Below, piece by piece: positions 53,838-62,468 of a DNA stretch of 64,000 bases. This stretch comes from RGIG4576 sp964606575 (GTDB lineage: Bacteria; Bacteroidota; Bacteroidia; Bacteroidales; Muribaculaceae). The notes under the pieces are model-generated. The model was not told where the DNA came from and ran no database searches. It saw only the letters and a list, made by a program, of their open reading frames with translations. Position numbers and translations under genes: made by a program. Numbering within the stretch: position 1 is the first letter of the stretch; every line of letters starts with the position of its first letter. Location of the stretch: contig CAZSHA010000001.1 in assembly GCA_964606575.1 (NCBI GenBank), forward strand, positions 22,322 to 86,321, read 5' to 3'.

Positions 53838-54730
53838 TAAAAAGGATTCTTTTATACATAGGTCTTATTCTTGCTATCGCTGCTTTGGTTATAGGCTTCA
53901 TTTGGACTAACCTCCAAGCAACAGCCGACAGATGCCGATACGTAATAGTCGACATAGAAAATGCCGACTCAACTTCCTTTGTCACTCAAGGCGGCATCAT
54001 CAACCTACTAAATAAAAACAAACTGAATCCAGAAGGCAAATTATTGTCAAGCATCAACACCGACAAAATTGAGCATATTCTCGGACAATCAGAATATCTT
54101 GAGAACATAGAGTGCGTTATTTTAGCTAATAATAATATGCTTATACGGGCTACACAATTAGTCCCAGTCTTACGAATTTTCGACGGAGCAAACTCTTATT
54201 ACCTCAACAAGCACGGAAAGCGGATGAACGCCAACGGCTCTTATCACGCCGACGTTCCCATCGTGCAGGGACATTTCCCGAATCACAAAAGTGCCTTAAG
54301 CATCTTACCTATCACTAAATATGTTGAAAAAGACGATGCTCTAAAAGAACTGGTAACAATGTATTCAGTAAAGGATTCAAATAATATATTCATTGTGCCT
54401 TGCATCTATGGACACGTGATAAACTTCGGCGACAACAGCAATATTGCCAACAAATTCGCCAAGCTAAAGAAGTTCTATCGGGAAGTGATGCCTGAAAAAG
54501 GCTGGCTCACCTACGACACCATTTCATTAAAATGGAGTCATCAAATCGTAGCCAACCGTCGTTCAAAGAAAAAGAAACATGAAATATTGTACAATCCCGA
54601 GGAAGAAGAACAAGCTCCAACTATAGAATCGGTGCTAGTTCCTGGCTTGAATGACAATAAAACCGCATCAAGCAAAAAGTCGGCTCAACCAGAGGAGAAA
54701 TCCGACTCAACAAAAAAGAAACAAAACTAA
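53834..54730 (+). CDS. ftsQ: FtsQ/DivIB-like division protein, GTG start
   Basis: 298 residues. GTG start overlapping murC by 4 nt (GTGA); no ATG near. Short cytoplasmic N-terminus, one TM (LLYIGLILAIAALVIGFIW), a POTRA-like region and a beta domain (VPVLRIFDGANSYYLNKHGK). The last 60 residues are polar and lysine-rich. Identified by topology and position between murC and ftsA. It recruits FtsL and regulates FtsWI. Confidence 0.88.
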   Translation: MIKRILLYIGLILAIAALVIGFIWTNLQATADRCRYVIVDIENADSTSFVTQGGIINLLNKNKLNPEGKLLSSINTDKIEHILGQSEYLENIECVILANNNMLIRATQLVPVLRIFDGANSYYLNKHGKRMNANGSYHADVPIVQGHFPNHKSALSILPITKYVEKDDALKELVTMYSVKDSNNIFIVPCIYGHVINFGDNSNIANKFAKLKKFYREVMPEKGWLTYDTISLKWSHQIVANRRSKKKKHEILYNPEEEEQAPTIESVLVPGLNDNKTASSKKSAQPEEKSDSTKKKQN

Positions 54731-54778
54731 AAACTATATAACTTAGAACTACTTGTCACAAAATACTCAATAATCGTT

Positions 54779-56101
54779 ATGGAAAATAAACAATATATCG
54801 TCGCTCTCGAAATAGGAAGCTCAAAGATTGTAGGCGTTATCGCCTTAAAAGAAAATCCGCAAGGCAATATATCTATTCGCACCATTGAGGAAGTTAAGAT
54901 TAGCGAATGCGTGCGTTACGGATGCATAAAGAATGTAGAAGAAGTGAAACACTACATCAATGATGTGATTAAGAAACTTGAGAGCCACATGAACGATGCG
55001 AAGATAAACAGCATCTATTTGGGACTGGCTGGACGTTCCATAAGAAACATAACGACTCACGTGAGCCGACATCTTGACATGGAAACTGCTATCACGCAAG
55101 ACACCATAAATTCACTGATTCAAGAAGGTAAACAAGTTGAATTGAAAGGTTTTGAGGTACTTGATATCGTTCCTCGCAAGTTCCTTGTTGACAATGTAGA
55201 AGCTAAAAAGCCTGTCGGGACTTTCGGTTCTGACATCTCGGCAACACTGAACACAATAATAGGTAAGTCTATACTAAAGACCAACCTATATCGTGTAATT
55301 GAGCAGAATATACGCATCAATGACATAATAAACAGCCCGCTTGCCGTTGCCGACAATATTTTAACTTATGACGAACGGCAATTAGGATGTATGCTCATAG
55401 ATTTCGGAGCAGAAACAACAACCGTTTCCATATACAAGAACGATGCATTGATATATTTGGCAACATTGCCGCTGGGAGGACGCAACATAACACGTGACAT
55501 AATGAGCCTGAACGTGCTTGAAGACAAAGCTGAAGAGTTGAAAAAGACTATCGGTAACGCTATAGCAACCGATTCGGCTCAGAGCTCGATGCAAGTAGAC
55601 GGTATTTCAGTAAGCGATGTGTCAAAATATGTTGTGGCACGTAGCGGAGAAATTGTAGCAAACATTAATGAACAGCTAAACTATGCCGACGTTAAGGCTG
55701 ACGAATTAAGCGCTGGTATCATTTTGATAGGCGGAAGCTCCCATCTTAATGGATTTAGTGAACTACTAGAAAAAACAACAAAGCTAAAAGTAAGACGCGG
55801 CAGTTATCCAACCCATGTAAACGTGCTTGACCCGAAAGCTCAAAACTCCGATTCCTATATACAAGCCGTAGCAATAGCGACTCAAGCTGCTGAACATATA
55901 TCCCCTAATGAGAATTGCCTTGTAAAGGTAAAAGCAGCAACAACTCCCGTTCAACCAGCAAGGAAACCAGCGTCAGAGCCTGAACCTGAGCTAGAGCCTC
56001 AAAAGCCAAAGGGCAATAGCCGTATCAGCAAGATAATTGAACGCTTCAAGGATATATTCCATGAAGACGACGAGGAAGAAGTAGACGAATTCGGCAAATA
56101 A
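54779..56101 (+). CDS. ftsA: Divisome membrane anchor FtsA
   Basis: 440 residues, actin fold: ALEIGSSKIVGV (phosphate 1), LGLAGRSIRNI, IDFGAETTTVSIYKND (phosphate 2) and GIILIGGSSHLNGF (adenosine). A Pro/Glu linker (SEPEPELEPQKP) leads to an amphipathic helix (ISKIIERFKDIF) that binds membrane. It tethers FtsZ. 48 bp after ftsQ. Confidence 0.96.
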   Translation: MENKQYIVALEIGSSKIVGVIALKENPQGNISIRTIEEVKISECVRYGCIKNVEEVKHYINDVIKKLESHMNDAKINSIYLGLAGRSIRNITTHVSRHLDMETAITQDTINSLIQEGKQVELKGFEVLDIVPRKFLVDNVEAKKPVGTFGSDISATLNTIIGKSILKTNLYRVIEQNIRINDIINSPLAVADNILTYDERQLGCMLIDFGAETTTVSIYKNDALIYLATLPLGGRNITRDIMSLNVLEDKAEELKKTIGNAIATDSAQSSMQVDGISVSDVSKYVVARSGEIVANINEQLNYADVKADELSAGIILIGGSSHLNGFSELLEKTTKLKVRRGSYPTHVNVLDPKAQNSDSYIQAVAIATQAAEHISPNENCLVKVKAATTPVQPARKPASEPEPELEPQKPKGNSRISKIIERFKDIFHEDDEEEVDEFGK

Positions 56102-56164
56102 TGCCGAATCACCTAAAATTAAATTTGTTATCAAATAAATTCACAATATAAACAGATTTCTATG

Positions 56165-56172
56165 TAATTTTG
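56165..56172 (+). promoter_or_regulatory. -7 box of ftsZ
   Basis: TAATTTTG in the 144-bp ftsA-ftsZ gap, the largest gap in the cluster, consistent with a separate ftsZ promoter; no clear -33. Confidence 0.5.
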
Positions 56173-56245
56173 CAGAAAATTTGTCTTTGTGAATTAACGA
56201 GAATAAAGACAAACTGTTAGAAACATCTATAATACGCTAAATTAT

Positions 56246-57607
56246 ATGCCAGGATATGACTTAGGCTATATGCCAGACAATATAACGAACGACCCAGGTT
56301 TCTCTGATGAAATTGAAGAAAAAAAAATCATCAAAGTAATCGGTGTGGGCGGTGGTGGCAACAACGCAATAAACCACATGTACAAGCAAAACATCAAAGG
56401 TGTTTCGTTTGTCGTGTGCAACACCGACCGTCAAGCACTTATCGCTTCCGATGTCCCTACGAAAATTCTAATCGGGCCTAATACGACCAAAGGTCTAGGA
56501 GCGGGAAACAAACCAGAAGTAGCCAAAGAGGCTGCTGAAGAAAGTGCCGAAGCCATAGGCAAACTGTTTGATGATGAAACTGAAATGGTGTTCATCACAG
56601 CTGGTATGGGCGGTGGTACTGGTACAGGTGCGGCTCCCGTCGTAGCTAAAATAGCAAAAGAGCATGATGTGCTTACTATAGGTATTGTCACTATCCCATT
56701 CCTTTTTGAGGGTGAAAAGAAGATTGTGAAAGCCCTTAACGGAGCTGAAGAGATGAGCAAGTATGTGGATGCCTTGCTTATAATAAACAACGAACGCCTA
56801 ACCGAAATCTACAGCGAACTTGACTTCTTGAACGCTTTCGGCAAAGCCGACGACACATTGACAACAGCAGCACGAAGCATATCAGAACTTATCACATGCA
56901 AAGGTAGGATTAACCTCGACTTCAACGATGTAAACACCACTTTGCGTAATGGCGGTGTCGCTATCATCAGCTCGGGTTATGGCGAGGGCGAACGCCGTGT
57001 AACCAAAGCTATTGAAGATGCGTTAAACTCTCCTTTATTGAAAAACCGTGACGTATACGGCTCAAAACGTATTCTCGTAAATATATATTTCTCAGAAGAA
57101 GCCAAAACACCGTTTGTCATGAAAGAAGTTGACGAGATGCGTGAGTTCATGTGCAACTTCGCACCCGAGGTTGATGTGATTTGGGGTGTAGCGTTCGACA
57201 ACACACTAGGCGAGAAGGTGAAAATTACAATCCTAGCATCAGGCTTCAATGTGACACTAAACAACGAGATGTCACCGAAAAAAGCTCCAGCAGGACAAAC
57301 ATCACTCAAAGAGCCTAATCCTGGTGACAACATGCAACGTCTTATCGACGAGTACGGAAAGGATAAGATTCTTGCACAAGCCCAAGAATCGGCAAAAGCA
57401 AAATATATGGTTCTCACACTCGATGATTACGACAACGATGAAGTGGTGGACTTGATAGAGCGCACTCCGACATTCGGACGTGAGCCTAAATTCCGTGACA
57501 TGGTGGAAAACGTAATTAACAGCAACAATGGTACTTCCACCAGTGCACCTACACAAATTCCACAAGTGAACAAGAGCAATCAAGGCACAATATCATTTGT
57601 AGAATAA
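56246..57607 (+). CDS. ftsZ: Cell division GTPase FtsZ
   Basis: 453 residues. A short acidic N-terminal extension, then IIKVIGVGGGGNNAINHM, the tubulin signature GGGTGTGAAP, NVDFNDV-type T7 segment (LDFNDVNTTL). The long C-terminal part has ERTPTFGREPKFRD near residue 405 and ends in GTISFVE. The usual short terminal FtsA-binding motif (D-I-P-x-F-L) is not evident at the end. It forms the Z ring. Confidence 0.97.
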   Translation: MPGYDLGYMPDNITNDPGFSDEIEEKKIIKVIGVGGGGNNAINHMYKQNIKGVSFVVCNTDRQALIASDVPTKILIGPNTTKGLGAGNKPEVAKEAAEESAEAIGKLFDDETEMVFITAGMGGGTGTGAAPVVAKIAKEHDVLTIGIVTIPFLFEGEKKIVKALNGAEEMSKYVDALLIINNERLTEIYSELDFLNAFGKADDTLTTAARSISELITCKGRINLDFNDVNTTLRNGGVAIISSGYGEGERRVTKAIEDALNSPLLKNRDVYGSKRILVNIYFSEEAKTPFVMKEVDEMREFMCNFAPEVDVIWGVAFDNTLGEKVKITILASGFNVTLNNEMSPKKAPAGQTSLKEPNPGDNMQRLIDEYGKDKILAQAQESAKAKYMVLTLDDYDNDEVVDLIERTPTFGREPKFRDMVENVINSNNGTSTSAPTQIPQVNKSNQGTISFVE

Positions 57608-57656
57608 CAACGAATAAGAAACGACAAAACATAATAAAAAGAAGGAGATTAAAGTT

Positions 57657-58106
57657 ATGGATTTATTTGAAACTATAAACGGCGACATCAAAAAAGCAAT
57701 GCTCGCACGCGACCAAGTTCGTCTTGAAACCTTACGCGGAATCAAGAAAGAATTTCTTGAAGCTAAAACAGCAAAAGGCTCTGATGGAACTCTTTCTGAC
57801 GACACTGCATTGAAAATTCTTGCTAAAATGGTGAAACAACGCAAAGAAACAGCCGAAATCTACTCCTCACAATCTCGTCAAGACCTTGCTGAAGCCGAAC
57901 TTAAAGAGGCTGCAATTATTGAAGAATATATGCCAAAGCAACTTAGCGACGAAGAGTTGACAACTGTCCTTAAAGAAATCATCGCCCAAGTAGGAGCTAC
58001 CTCGGCAAAAGACATGGGCAAAGTGATGGGTGTAGCGTCAAAGCAACTTTCAGGCAAAGCTGAAGGTAGAGCTATTTCTGCCAAAGTAAAAGAATTGCTT
58101 AATTAA
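57657..58106 (+). CDS. GatB/YqeY-domain protein
   Basis: 149 residues. YqeY signature: DLFETINGDIKKAMLARDQVRLETLRGIKKEF (parts), AAIIEEYMPKQLSDEEL, GATSAKDMGKVMGVASKQ. Related to the tRNA-binding tail of GatB; linked to tRNA amidation by homology but not shown to be enzymatic. A relatively strong Shine-Dalgarno (AAGGAG, 57642-57647) precedes it. Confidence 0.93.
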   Translation: MDLFETINGDIKKAMLARDQVRLETLRGIKKEFLEAKTAKGSDGTLSDDTALKILAKMVKQRKETAEIYSSQSRQDLAEAELKEAAIIEEYMPKQLSDEELTTVLKEIIAQVGATSAKDMGKVMGVASKQLSGKAEGRAISAKVKELLN

Positions 58107-58129
58107 TAATAGAAACATATATATAGAAA

Positions 58130-59401
58130 ATGTTAACACTAGCTGTAATTAAAGAAAATCCCGAAGCGGTAATCGAACGTCTTGCTATAAAAAACTTCGA
58201 TGCCCGTGAACAGATAGAACGTATCATCGAACTTGACAAAGTGCGTCGTAACCGCCAACAAGCTCGTGACAACCAAGCATCAGAACTCAACAAAATGGCG
58301 GCAGCCATCGGTGCTTTGATGAAACAAGGCAAAAAAGAAGAAGCCGAAGAAGCAAAAGCTAAGGTTGCTGAGCTAAAAGAGAGCAATAAGGCTATTGACG
58401 AAGAGCTGAAAGCTGCCGAAGACGAAATAACTAACATTCTTCTCAACATCCCTAACATGCCTTGCGACATGGTACCGCTTGGCAAAACGGCCGAAGACAA
58501 TGTGGTGGAGAAAGAGGGAGGACCAATGCCTGAATTGGGAGAAGATGCCCTACCTCACTGGGATCTAGCAAAAAAATATAATATTATAGATTTTGACTTA
58601 GGCGTAAAAATCACTGGTGCAGGTTTCCCTGTCTATATAGGTAAAGGAGCTAGGCTTCAACGCGCGCTCATCCAGTTCTTCCTAGACGAAGCAGGCAAAG
58701 CTGGATATGTGGAAATTGAACCTCCATACGTAGTTAATGAGGCATCTGGATATGGTACTGGTCAACTTCCAGACAAAGAAGGACAGATGTACCACTGCGG
58801 TCTTGATAACCTATACCTTATCCCTACAGCAGAAGTCCCTGTTACCAACATCTATCGTGATGTTATCTTCGACCAAAAGGACCTTCCTAAAAAGAACTGT
58901 GCTTACTCGGCTTGTTTCCGTCGTGAAGCCGGCTCATACGGTAAGGATGTAAGAGGATTGAACCGTCTTCACCAATTCGACAAAGTTGAAATCGTGCGTA
59001 TCGAGAAGCCTGAATGCTCTTATGCGGCTCTCGAAGAAATGAAAGACCACGTGCAAGGCTTGCTAGAAAAGCTAGAACTACCTTGGCACATATTACGCCT
59101 ATGCGGAGGTGACATGAGTTTCACATCTGCTATTACATTCGACTTCGAAGTGTGGTCGGGAGCTCAAAAACGCTGGTTGGAAGTAAGCTCTGTTTCTAAC
59201 TTTGAAAGCTACCAAGCTAACCGCTTGAAATGCCGTTATCGTGGTGATGACAAAAAGACCGTATTATGCCACACATTAAACGGCTCGGCACTTGCGTTGC
59301 CTCGTATACTTGCGGCACTTCTTGAAAACAACCAGACTCCAGAAGGCATCCGCATCCCTAAAGTGCTACAAAAGTACACAGGTTTCGACATAATCGACTA
59401 A
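58130..59401 (+). CDS. serS: Seryl-tRNA synthetase
   Basis: 423 residues: an N-terminal antiparallel coiled coil (to about residue 110) that binds the long variable arm of tRNA-Ser, then a class II core with PPYVVNEASGYGTGQLP, IPTAEVPVTN, FRREAGSYGKDVRGLNRLHQF (motif 2) and NGSALALPRILAALLEN (motif 3). 23 bp after yqeY, so probably cotranscribed. Confidence 0.98.
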   Translation: MLTLAVIKENPEAVIERLAIKNFDAREQIERIIELDKVRRNRQQARDNQASELNKMAAAIGALMKQGKKEEAEEAKAKVAELKESNKAIDEELKAAEDEITNILLNIPNMPCDMVPLGKTAEDNVVEKEGGPMPELGEDALPHWDLAKKYNIIDFDLGVKITGAGFPVYIGKGARLQRALIQFFLDEAGKAGYVEIEPPYVVNEASGYGTGQLPDKEGQMYHCGLDNLYLIPTAEVPVTNIYRDVIFDQKDLPKKNCAYSACFRREAGSYGKDVRGLNRLHQFDKVEIVRIEKPECSYAALEEMKDHVQGLLEKLELPWHILRLCGGDMSFTSAITFDFEVWSGAQKRWLEVSSVSNFESYQANRLKCRYRGDDKKTVLCHTLNGSALALPRILAALLENNQTPEGIRIPKVLQKYTGFDIID

Positions 59402-59428
59402 GAAATACTTTTTGTATTCTTATTAAAC

Positions 59429-59487
59429 AAAACACTTTTCCAAAGGCAAGTTTTTCCACAAAAAACACTTTTGGAAAAGTGTTTTTT
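59429..59487. terminator. Bidirectional terminator between serS and the accessory cassette
   Basis: AAAACACTTTTCCAAA (59429-59444) pairs perfectly with TTTGGAAAAGTGTTTT (59470-59485), 16 bp with T-tracts on both sides. It serves serS and the convergent lipoprotein gene. Confidence 0.9.
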
Positions 59488-59523
59488 GTACATTTCACAC
59501 CTTTCCAAAAGCCACAAACTGCT

Positions 59524-60375
59524 CTATTTTCGTTCAAAAAAATCTTCTACTACAATTCTAGTATTTGACGGTAAATCAGTCCTTTCTACTTGGTAACGTT
59601 TTATACCCATTTCATCAAACCATCTAGATAGAATATCTTTTATTGCCTTTGTTTCTGATACAGATGCATCAACTTCTAAAAATAGGACATCTAAATCCTC
59701 TAAATTTTTCTCCGTACATGGTATCAAACCGCTATTAGGAACCTTTAGCGTATGTTTTGTTATATACGTATAATTATTACCTTCCTTCTGTTTATTTTCT
59801 GCATGAAAAATAAAGCCATCTGATAATATAACCAAAACGTTCCTATAACCAGATTTTACACATTGTTTCTTTGCTTGATTTTCAAAAAAGCCCCATATAT
59901 CACTACCAACCCAATTCTGCGTTTGCATTGTAGATTCATAAATTTTAGCCAAATTTTCACTGAATGAATCAGTTATACTTGCTAATATTTCTTTCCGTTT
60001 CGTTCCTTTTGGCAAAGCACCATAATCCGCTTCTAGACTAGTTGCAATTACATTTATTTCAGGTATTAAAGGGACTGGATAGAAAAACACTTTTATTTTA
60101 TCCTTACTTTTCTGAATCTTATTTTTTATAACATTTTTCTTAAATATTTCTACTACATCTTTTACCAAAGCTAAATCTTTATCAACTTGATTTTCCTTTG
60201 TAATACGGTCTGATAAATCTAAAAATATTGATATATTAATTGGTAAAGACTCCTCGGTAACACTCTGTTTTGTCGCCACGACTCCATTGACATTTTGATT
60301 TATATTCTCACTATTCCCACACGAAGCAAAAAATAAGAATAAGACTACTAAATTTACGATGATTAACTTTTTCAT
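59524..60375 (-). CDS. Lipoprotein with degenerate vWA-like domain
   Basis: 283 residues. Lipobox FFASC near residue 19. The mature domain resembles a von Willebrand factor A fold: ISIFLDLSDRIT at the first strand (where a MIDAS has DxSxS, here DLSDR) and VLVILSDGFIFHAE in the middle. The second MIDAS serine is replaced, so metal binding is doubtful. Envelope location is expected. It is the last gene of a three-gene cassette, 3 bp after the membrane-protein gene. Family not recognised. Confidence 0.6.
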   Translation of the reverse strand: MKKLIIVNLVVLFLFFASCGNSENINQNVNGVVATKQSVTEESLPINISIFLDLSDRITKENQVDKDLALVKDVVEIFKKNVIKNKIQKSKDKIKVFFYPVPLIPEINVIATSLEADYGALPKGTKRKEILASITDSFSENLAKIYESTMQTQNWVGSDIWGFFENQAKKQCVKSGYRNVLVILSDGFIFHAENKQKEGNNYTYITKHTLKVPNSGLIPCTEKNLEDLDVLFLEVDASVSETKAIKDILSRWFDEMGIKRYQVERTDLPSNTRIVVEDFFERK

Positions 60376-60378
60376 AAT

Positions 60379-61614
60379 TCATTCATTTTCTAATATTTCT
60401 AATATGTCGTTTAACGCACCCCGTGCTTCTTCTTGACGGCTTTCTGGCATTGCCATTAATGACATATATCCTAGCCATCCTCTTAAGAAATTATTCAGTT
60501 CTTGTCTAATTCGTGAAACATCAATTGCCACAGATGTTAATTCATGTTCCAAAGACGCAATCTCAGCTCTTAAATTATGTATACGATTCCTATAATCTAG
60601 AATATTTGCATTTGCCGAATTCTTACCATCTTTTAATTCTTTAAGCTCTCTCGTTAATTTTGCTAAAAGATTCCTATTTTCAGTCATATCTGAATACGAA
60701 TCCATTGTAAAATCAAAAACCAACCCCCAAATAACATAAGCAATAAAACCTGAGAAAATGATTATCCAAAAGTCACCTTCACCGAACGCTTTAGCCCAAG
60801 TGTATTCAGGAAAGCCTCCAAGCTGATTCAAGACCCACGCATCATACATTTTTCTTGATATTTCATAAGCCAACAATGCATCAAAAATAAATGTGACAAT
60901 ATATAGAACTAATATTTTCAGGTATTTAGATAATTCATTAACAAATCTGTTATTGTCATCTAAACTTCTTTTTGCTGAAAACTGATGAATTAAAAAGCCT
61001 AAACCTAAAAAGACAACTGGCATTAATAAAATCAACAGGAACTCACCTATAGAAGTATTCCATGCATCACCATAGGCTTGAGGATAAAATAATGCACTTC
61101 CGACTTCTATTTTATCTTGATCTCTAAAAAAGGCAGAAAAACTAGCAGAGCTATAGAAAATAAACAAATACACAGCCAATAATACAGTAATGACAAGACC
61201 TATCCAAAAATTAATTTTGGCTATTTTATCTCTATTGCCTCCACCTCTCACATCAATAATCTCATTTTCTTTTTCCCGAATCTCAGAAAGGAAATTTTCG
61301 ATAGAAGATTCCTCATCTCTTATTTTTCCTTCTTCAATACTAATTTCAGCTTGTAACCTTTCAATCTTTTGCTTTTTTGCCATTCTAGCATCCTCTTGCA
61401 ACCTTACATCTTCTTGTTGTTCACGCCTTTGTTGACACACAACAACCTGCAAAGCAGGTATTAAAGCAGTAATAGATGCTCCCGTTTGACCTGCCCATCT
61501 TGTCCCCCATTGAGCATAAGTTTCACCCTCTCTCCTATTATCAGACTCTGTATGTTCTGTTTTATCTGTAAATTTCTCTTTATCTGTTTTTAAAGTAAAA
61601 ATATCTTTAAGCAT
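60379..61614 (-). CDS. Four-TM protein with coiled coils, unknown function
   Basis: 411 residues. Soluble N-terminus (ESDNRREGETYAQWGTRWAG), coiled coil near residues 68-118, then four hydrophobic helices at about 133-155, 189-209, 235-255 and 280-300. A second coiled coil (NLLAKLTRELKELKDG to TSVAIDVSRIRQEL) and an acidic C-terminus follow. No catalytic motif. Its place between a TerB-like protein and a vWA-like lipoprotein suggests a membrane complex. The reading frame looks AT-richer than the dcw genes. Confidence 0.6.
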   Translation of the reverse strand: MLKDIFTLKTDKEKFTDKTEHTESDNRREGETYAQWGTRWAGQTGASITALIPALQVVVCQQRREQQEDVRLQEDARMAKKQKIERLQAEISIEEGKIRDEESSIENFLSEIREKENEIIDVRGGGNRDKIAKINFWIGLVITVLLAVYLFIFYSSASFSAFFRDQDKIEVGSALFYPQAYGDAWNTSIGEFLLILLMPVVFLGLGFLIHQFSAKRSLDDNNRFVNELSKYLKILVLYIVTFIFDALLAYEISRKMYDAWVLNQLGGFPEYTWAKAFGEGDFWIIIFSGFIAYVIWGLVFDFTMDSYSDMTENRNLLAKLTRELKELKDGKNSANANILDYRNRIHNLRAEIASLEHELTSVAIDVSRIRQELNNFLRGWLGYMSLMAMPESRQEEARGALNDILEILENE

Positions 61615-61628
61615 AATCCCTCCTTATC

Positions 61629-62018
61629 TTATTTTACTTCTCTAATAACTTCATCAAGTGATTTCTTATTTTTTGCATTGTCCAATAGAAATTCAATAAG
61701 CGAAACAATATTTTCTTCCACAAAACCAAGCATCAATGCATATTTCTCCAATAAGAAACGCTCTTCTTTTTCTATCTTACCATCAGCATAGGCTATCAAT
61801 GCTAATTCATACAAGTATCGTATTTTATCTTCAATCTTGTCTGGATTATAAAAGGCAGAACCTTGACTTGTAATAACCCTATTAATCTCATCATCTTTTA
61901 ACCCATAATGTTCTTTACCTATTCGATACAATTCCTCTAACTCGCAAGCAGACACATCTTGGTCTACAACCACCATACAATACAAACTCAAAAAATGAGA
62001 TTTTAATTTTTCTTCCAT
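61629..62018 (-). CDS. Small TerB-like helical protein
   Basis: 129 residues from MEEKLKSHFLSLYC; the in-frame ATG at 62081 adds a basic segment that reads like noncoding sequence. Two all-helical halves each have a D-x-x-V/K or D-G-K-I pattern (MVVVDQDVSACELEEL; ALIAYADGKIEKEERFLLEK), the acidic-pair layout of the TerB/DjlA-like fold, which binds metal and sits in Ter stress systems. It leads the cassette, 14 bp before the membrane-protein gene. Fold call moderate. Confidence 0.6.
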   Translation of the reverse strand: MEEKLKSHFLSLYCMVVVDQDVSACELEELYRIGKEHYGLKDDEINRVITSQGSAFYNPDKIEDKIRYLYELALIAYADGKIEKEERFLLEKYALMLGFVEENIVSLIEFLLDNAKNKKSLDEVIREVK

Positions 62019-62132
62019 ATAAATTACATTTTGCCTACGGATTCCCATCGTAGATTTACAAATAAAAGATGCGGGAACCACATTGCTTCTCTCTAGAGTT
62101 CAGGCTCTCGCATTGCCTTGAGGTAGAAAGAA

Positions 62133-62208
62133 CAACAGCACCCCCACATCGGCAGATATATACACCACCCCAAAAGGGGTGGATACATCCGATTGGCGGG
62201 TGCTATTG
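62133..62208 (-). ncRNA. Candidate structured RNA or 5' leader of the TerB cassette
   Basis: On the minus strand, 62208-62189 and 62152-62133 form a long imperfect hairpin capped by a perfect 7-bp stem (62182-62176/62171-62165) with a TTTT loop, followed by a T-rich TTCTTTCT. The outer strand 62209-62198 can instead pair with 62275-62265, so two exclusive folds exist. I cannot assign it to a named RNA family. Confidence 0.4.
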
Positions 62209-62329
62209 AAAACATCTCTCCTCTTTGTCAAAATTTTGCGAGAATTCGAACTCCGAAGATGAAATCAACAGCACCTTTTCTTTTTATGTCGCCCAAGCCC
62301 TAAAACACCTTTTATTGCTTGAATCACCA

Positions 62330-62362
62330 CAAATATATTAATTTAATATTAGAAATTGCAAC
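62330..62362 (-). promoter_or_regulatory. Promoter upstream of the structured element
   Basis: Minus strand GTTG (62362-62359), 21 bp, TATATTTG (62337-62330). Transcription would start near 62323, giving about 300 nt before the TerB-like ATG. Confidence 0.5.
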
Positions 62363-62468
62363 ATTTATGGTAATTAAATCTCTTTTTATTATAAATTCAT
62401 TGCTATTGGAACAAAAACAAATTAAGCATCATCTTGTCTTGATTAAATTCTATCACAATAGAATTTTA

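Larger units (their letters stand above)
62082..62468. other. Gene-free interval with a structured, probably transcribed element
   Basis: No credible gene. Direct repeats CAACAGCACC at 62133 and 62266 flank an inverted copy (GGGTGCTATTG, 62198-62208), and a GC-rich hairpin lies between (62165-62182, CCACCCC/GGGGTGG). A longer imperfect stem pairs 62133-62152 with 62189-62208. A minus-strand promoter (62362-62330) points into it. The remainder (62340-62468) is AT-rich and featureless. Confidence 0.55.

Noticed and set aside
62103..62219. 38-codon minus-strand ORF beginning MFSIAPANRMYPP inside the structured element
   Set aside because: Its codons coincide with the hairpin arms and loop, it is rich in Cys and Trp in a way unlike local proteins, and no promoter spacing or start signal favours it. 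RNA structure explains the sequence better.
62236..62256. T-loop-like sequence (GAGTTCGAATTCTC on the minus strand) suggesting a tRNA or tmRNA end
   Set aside because: No acceptor stem, anticodon arm or CCA end can be folded around it.
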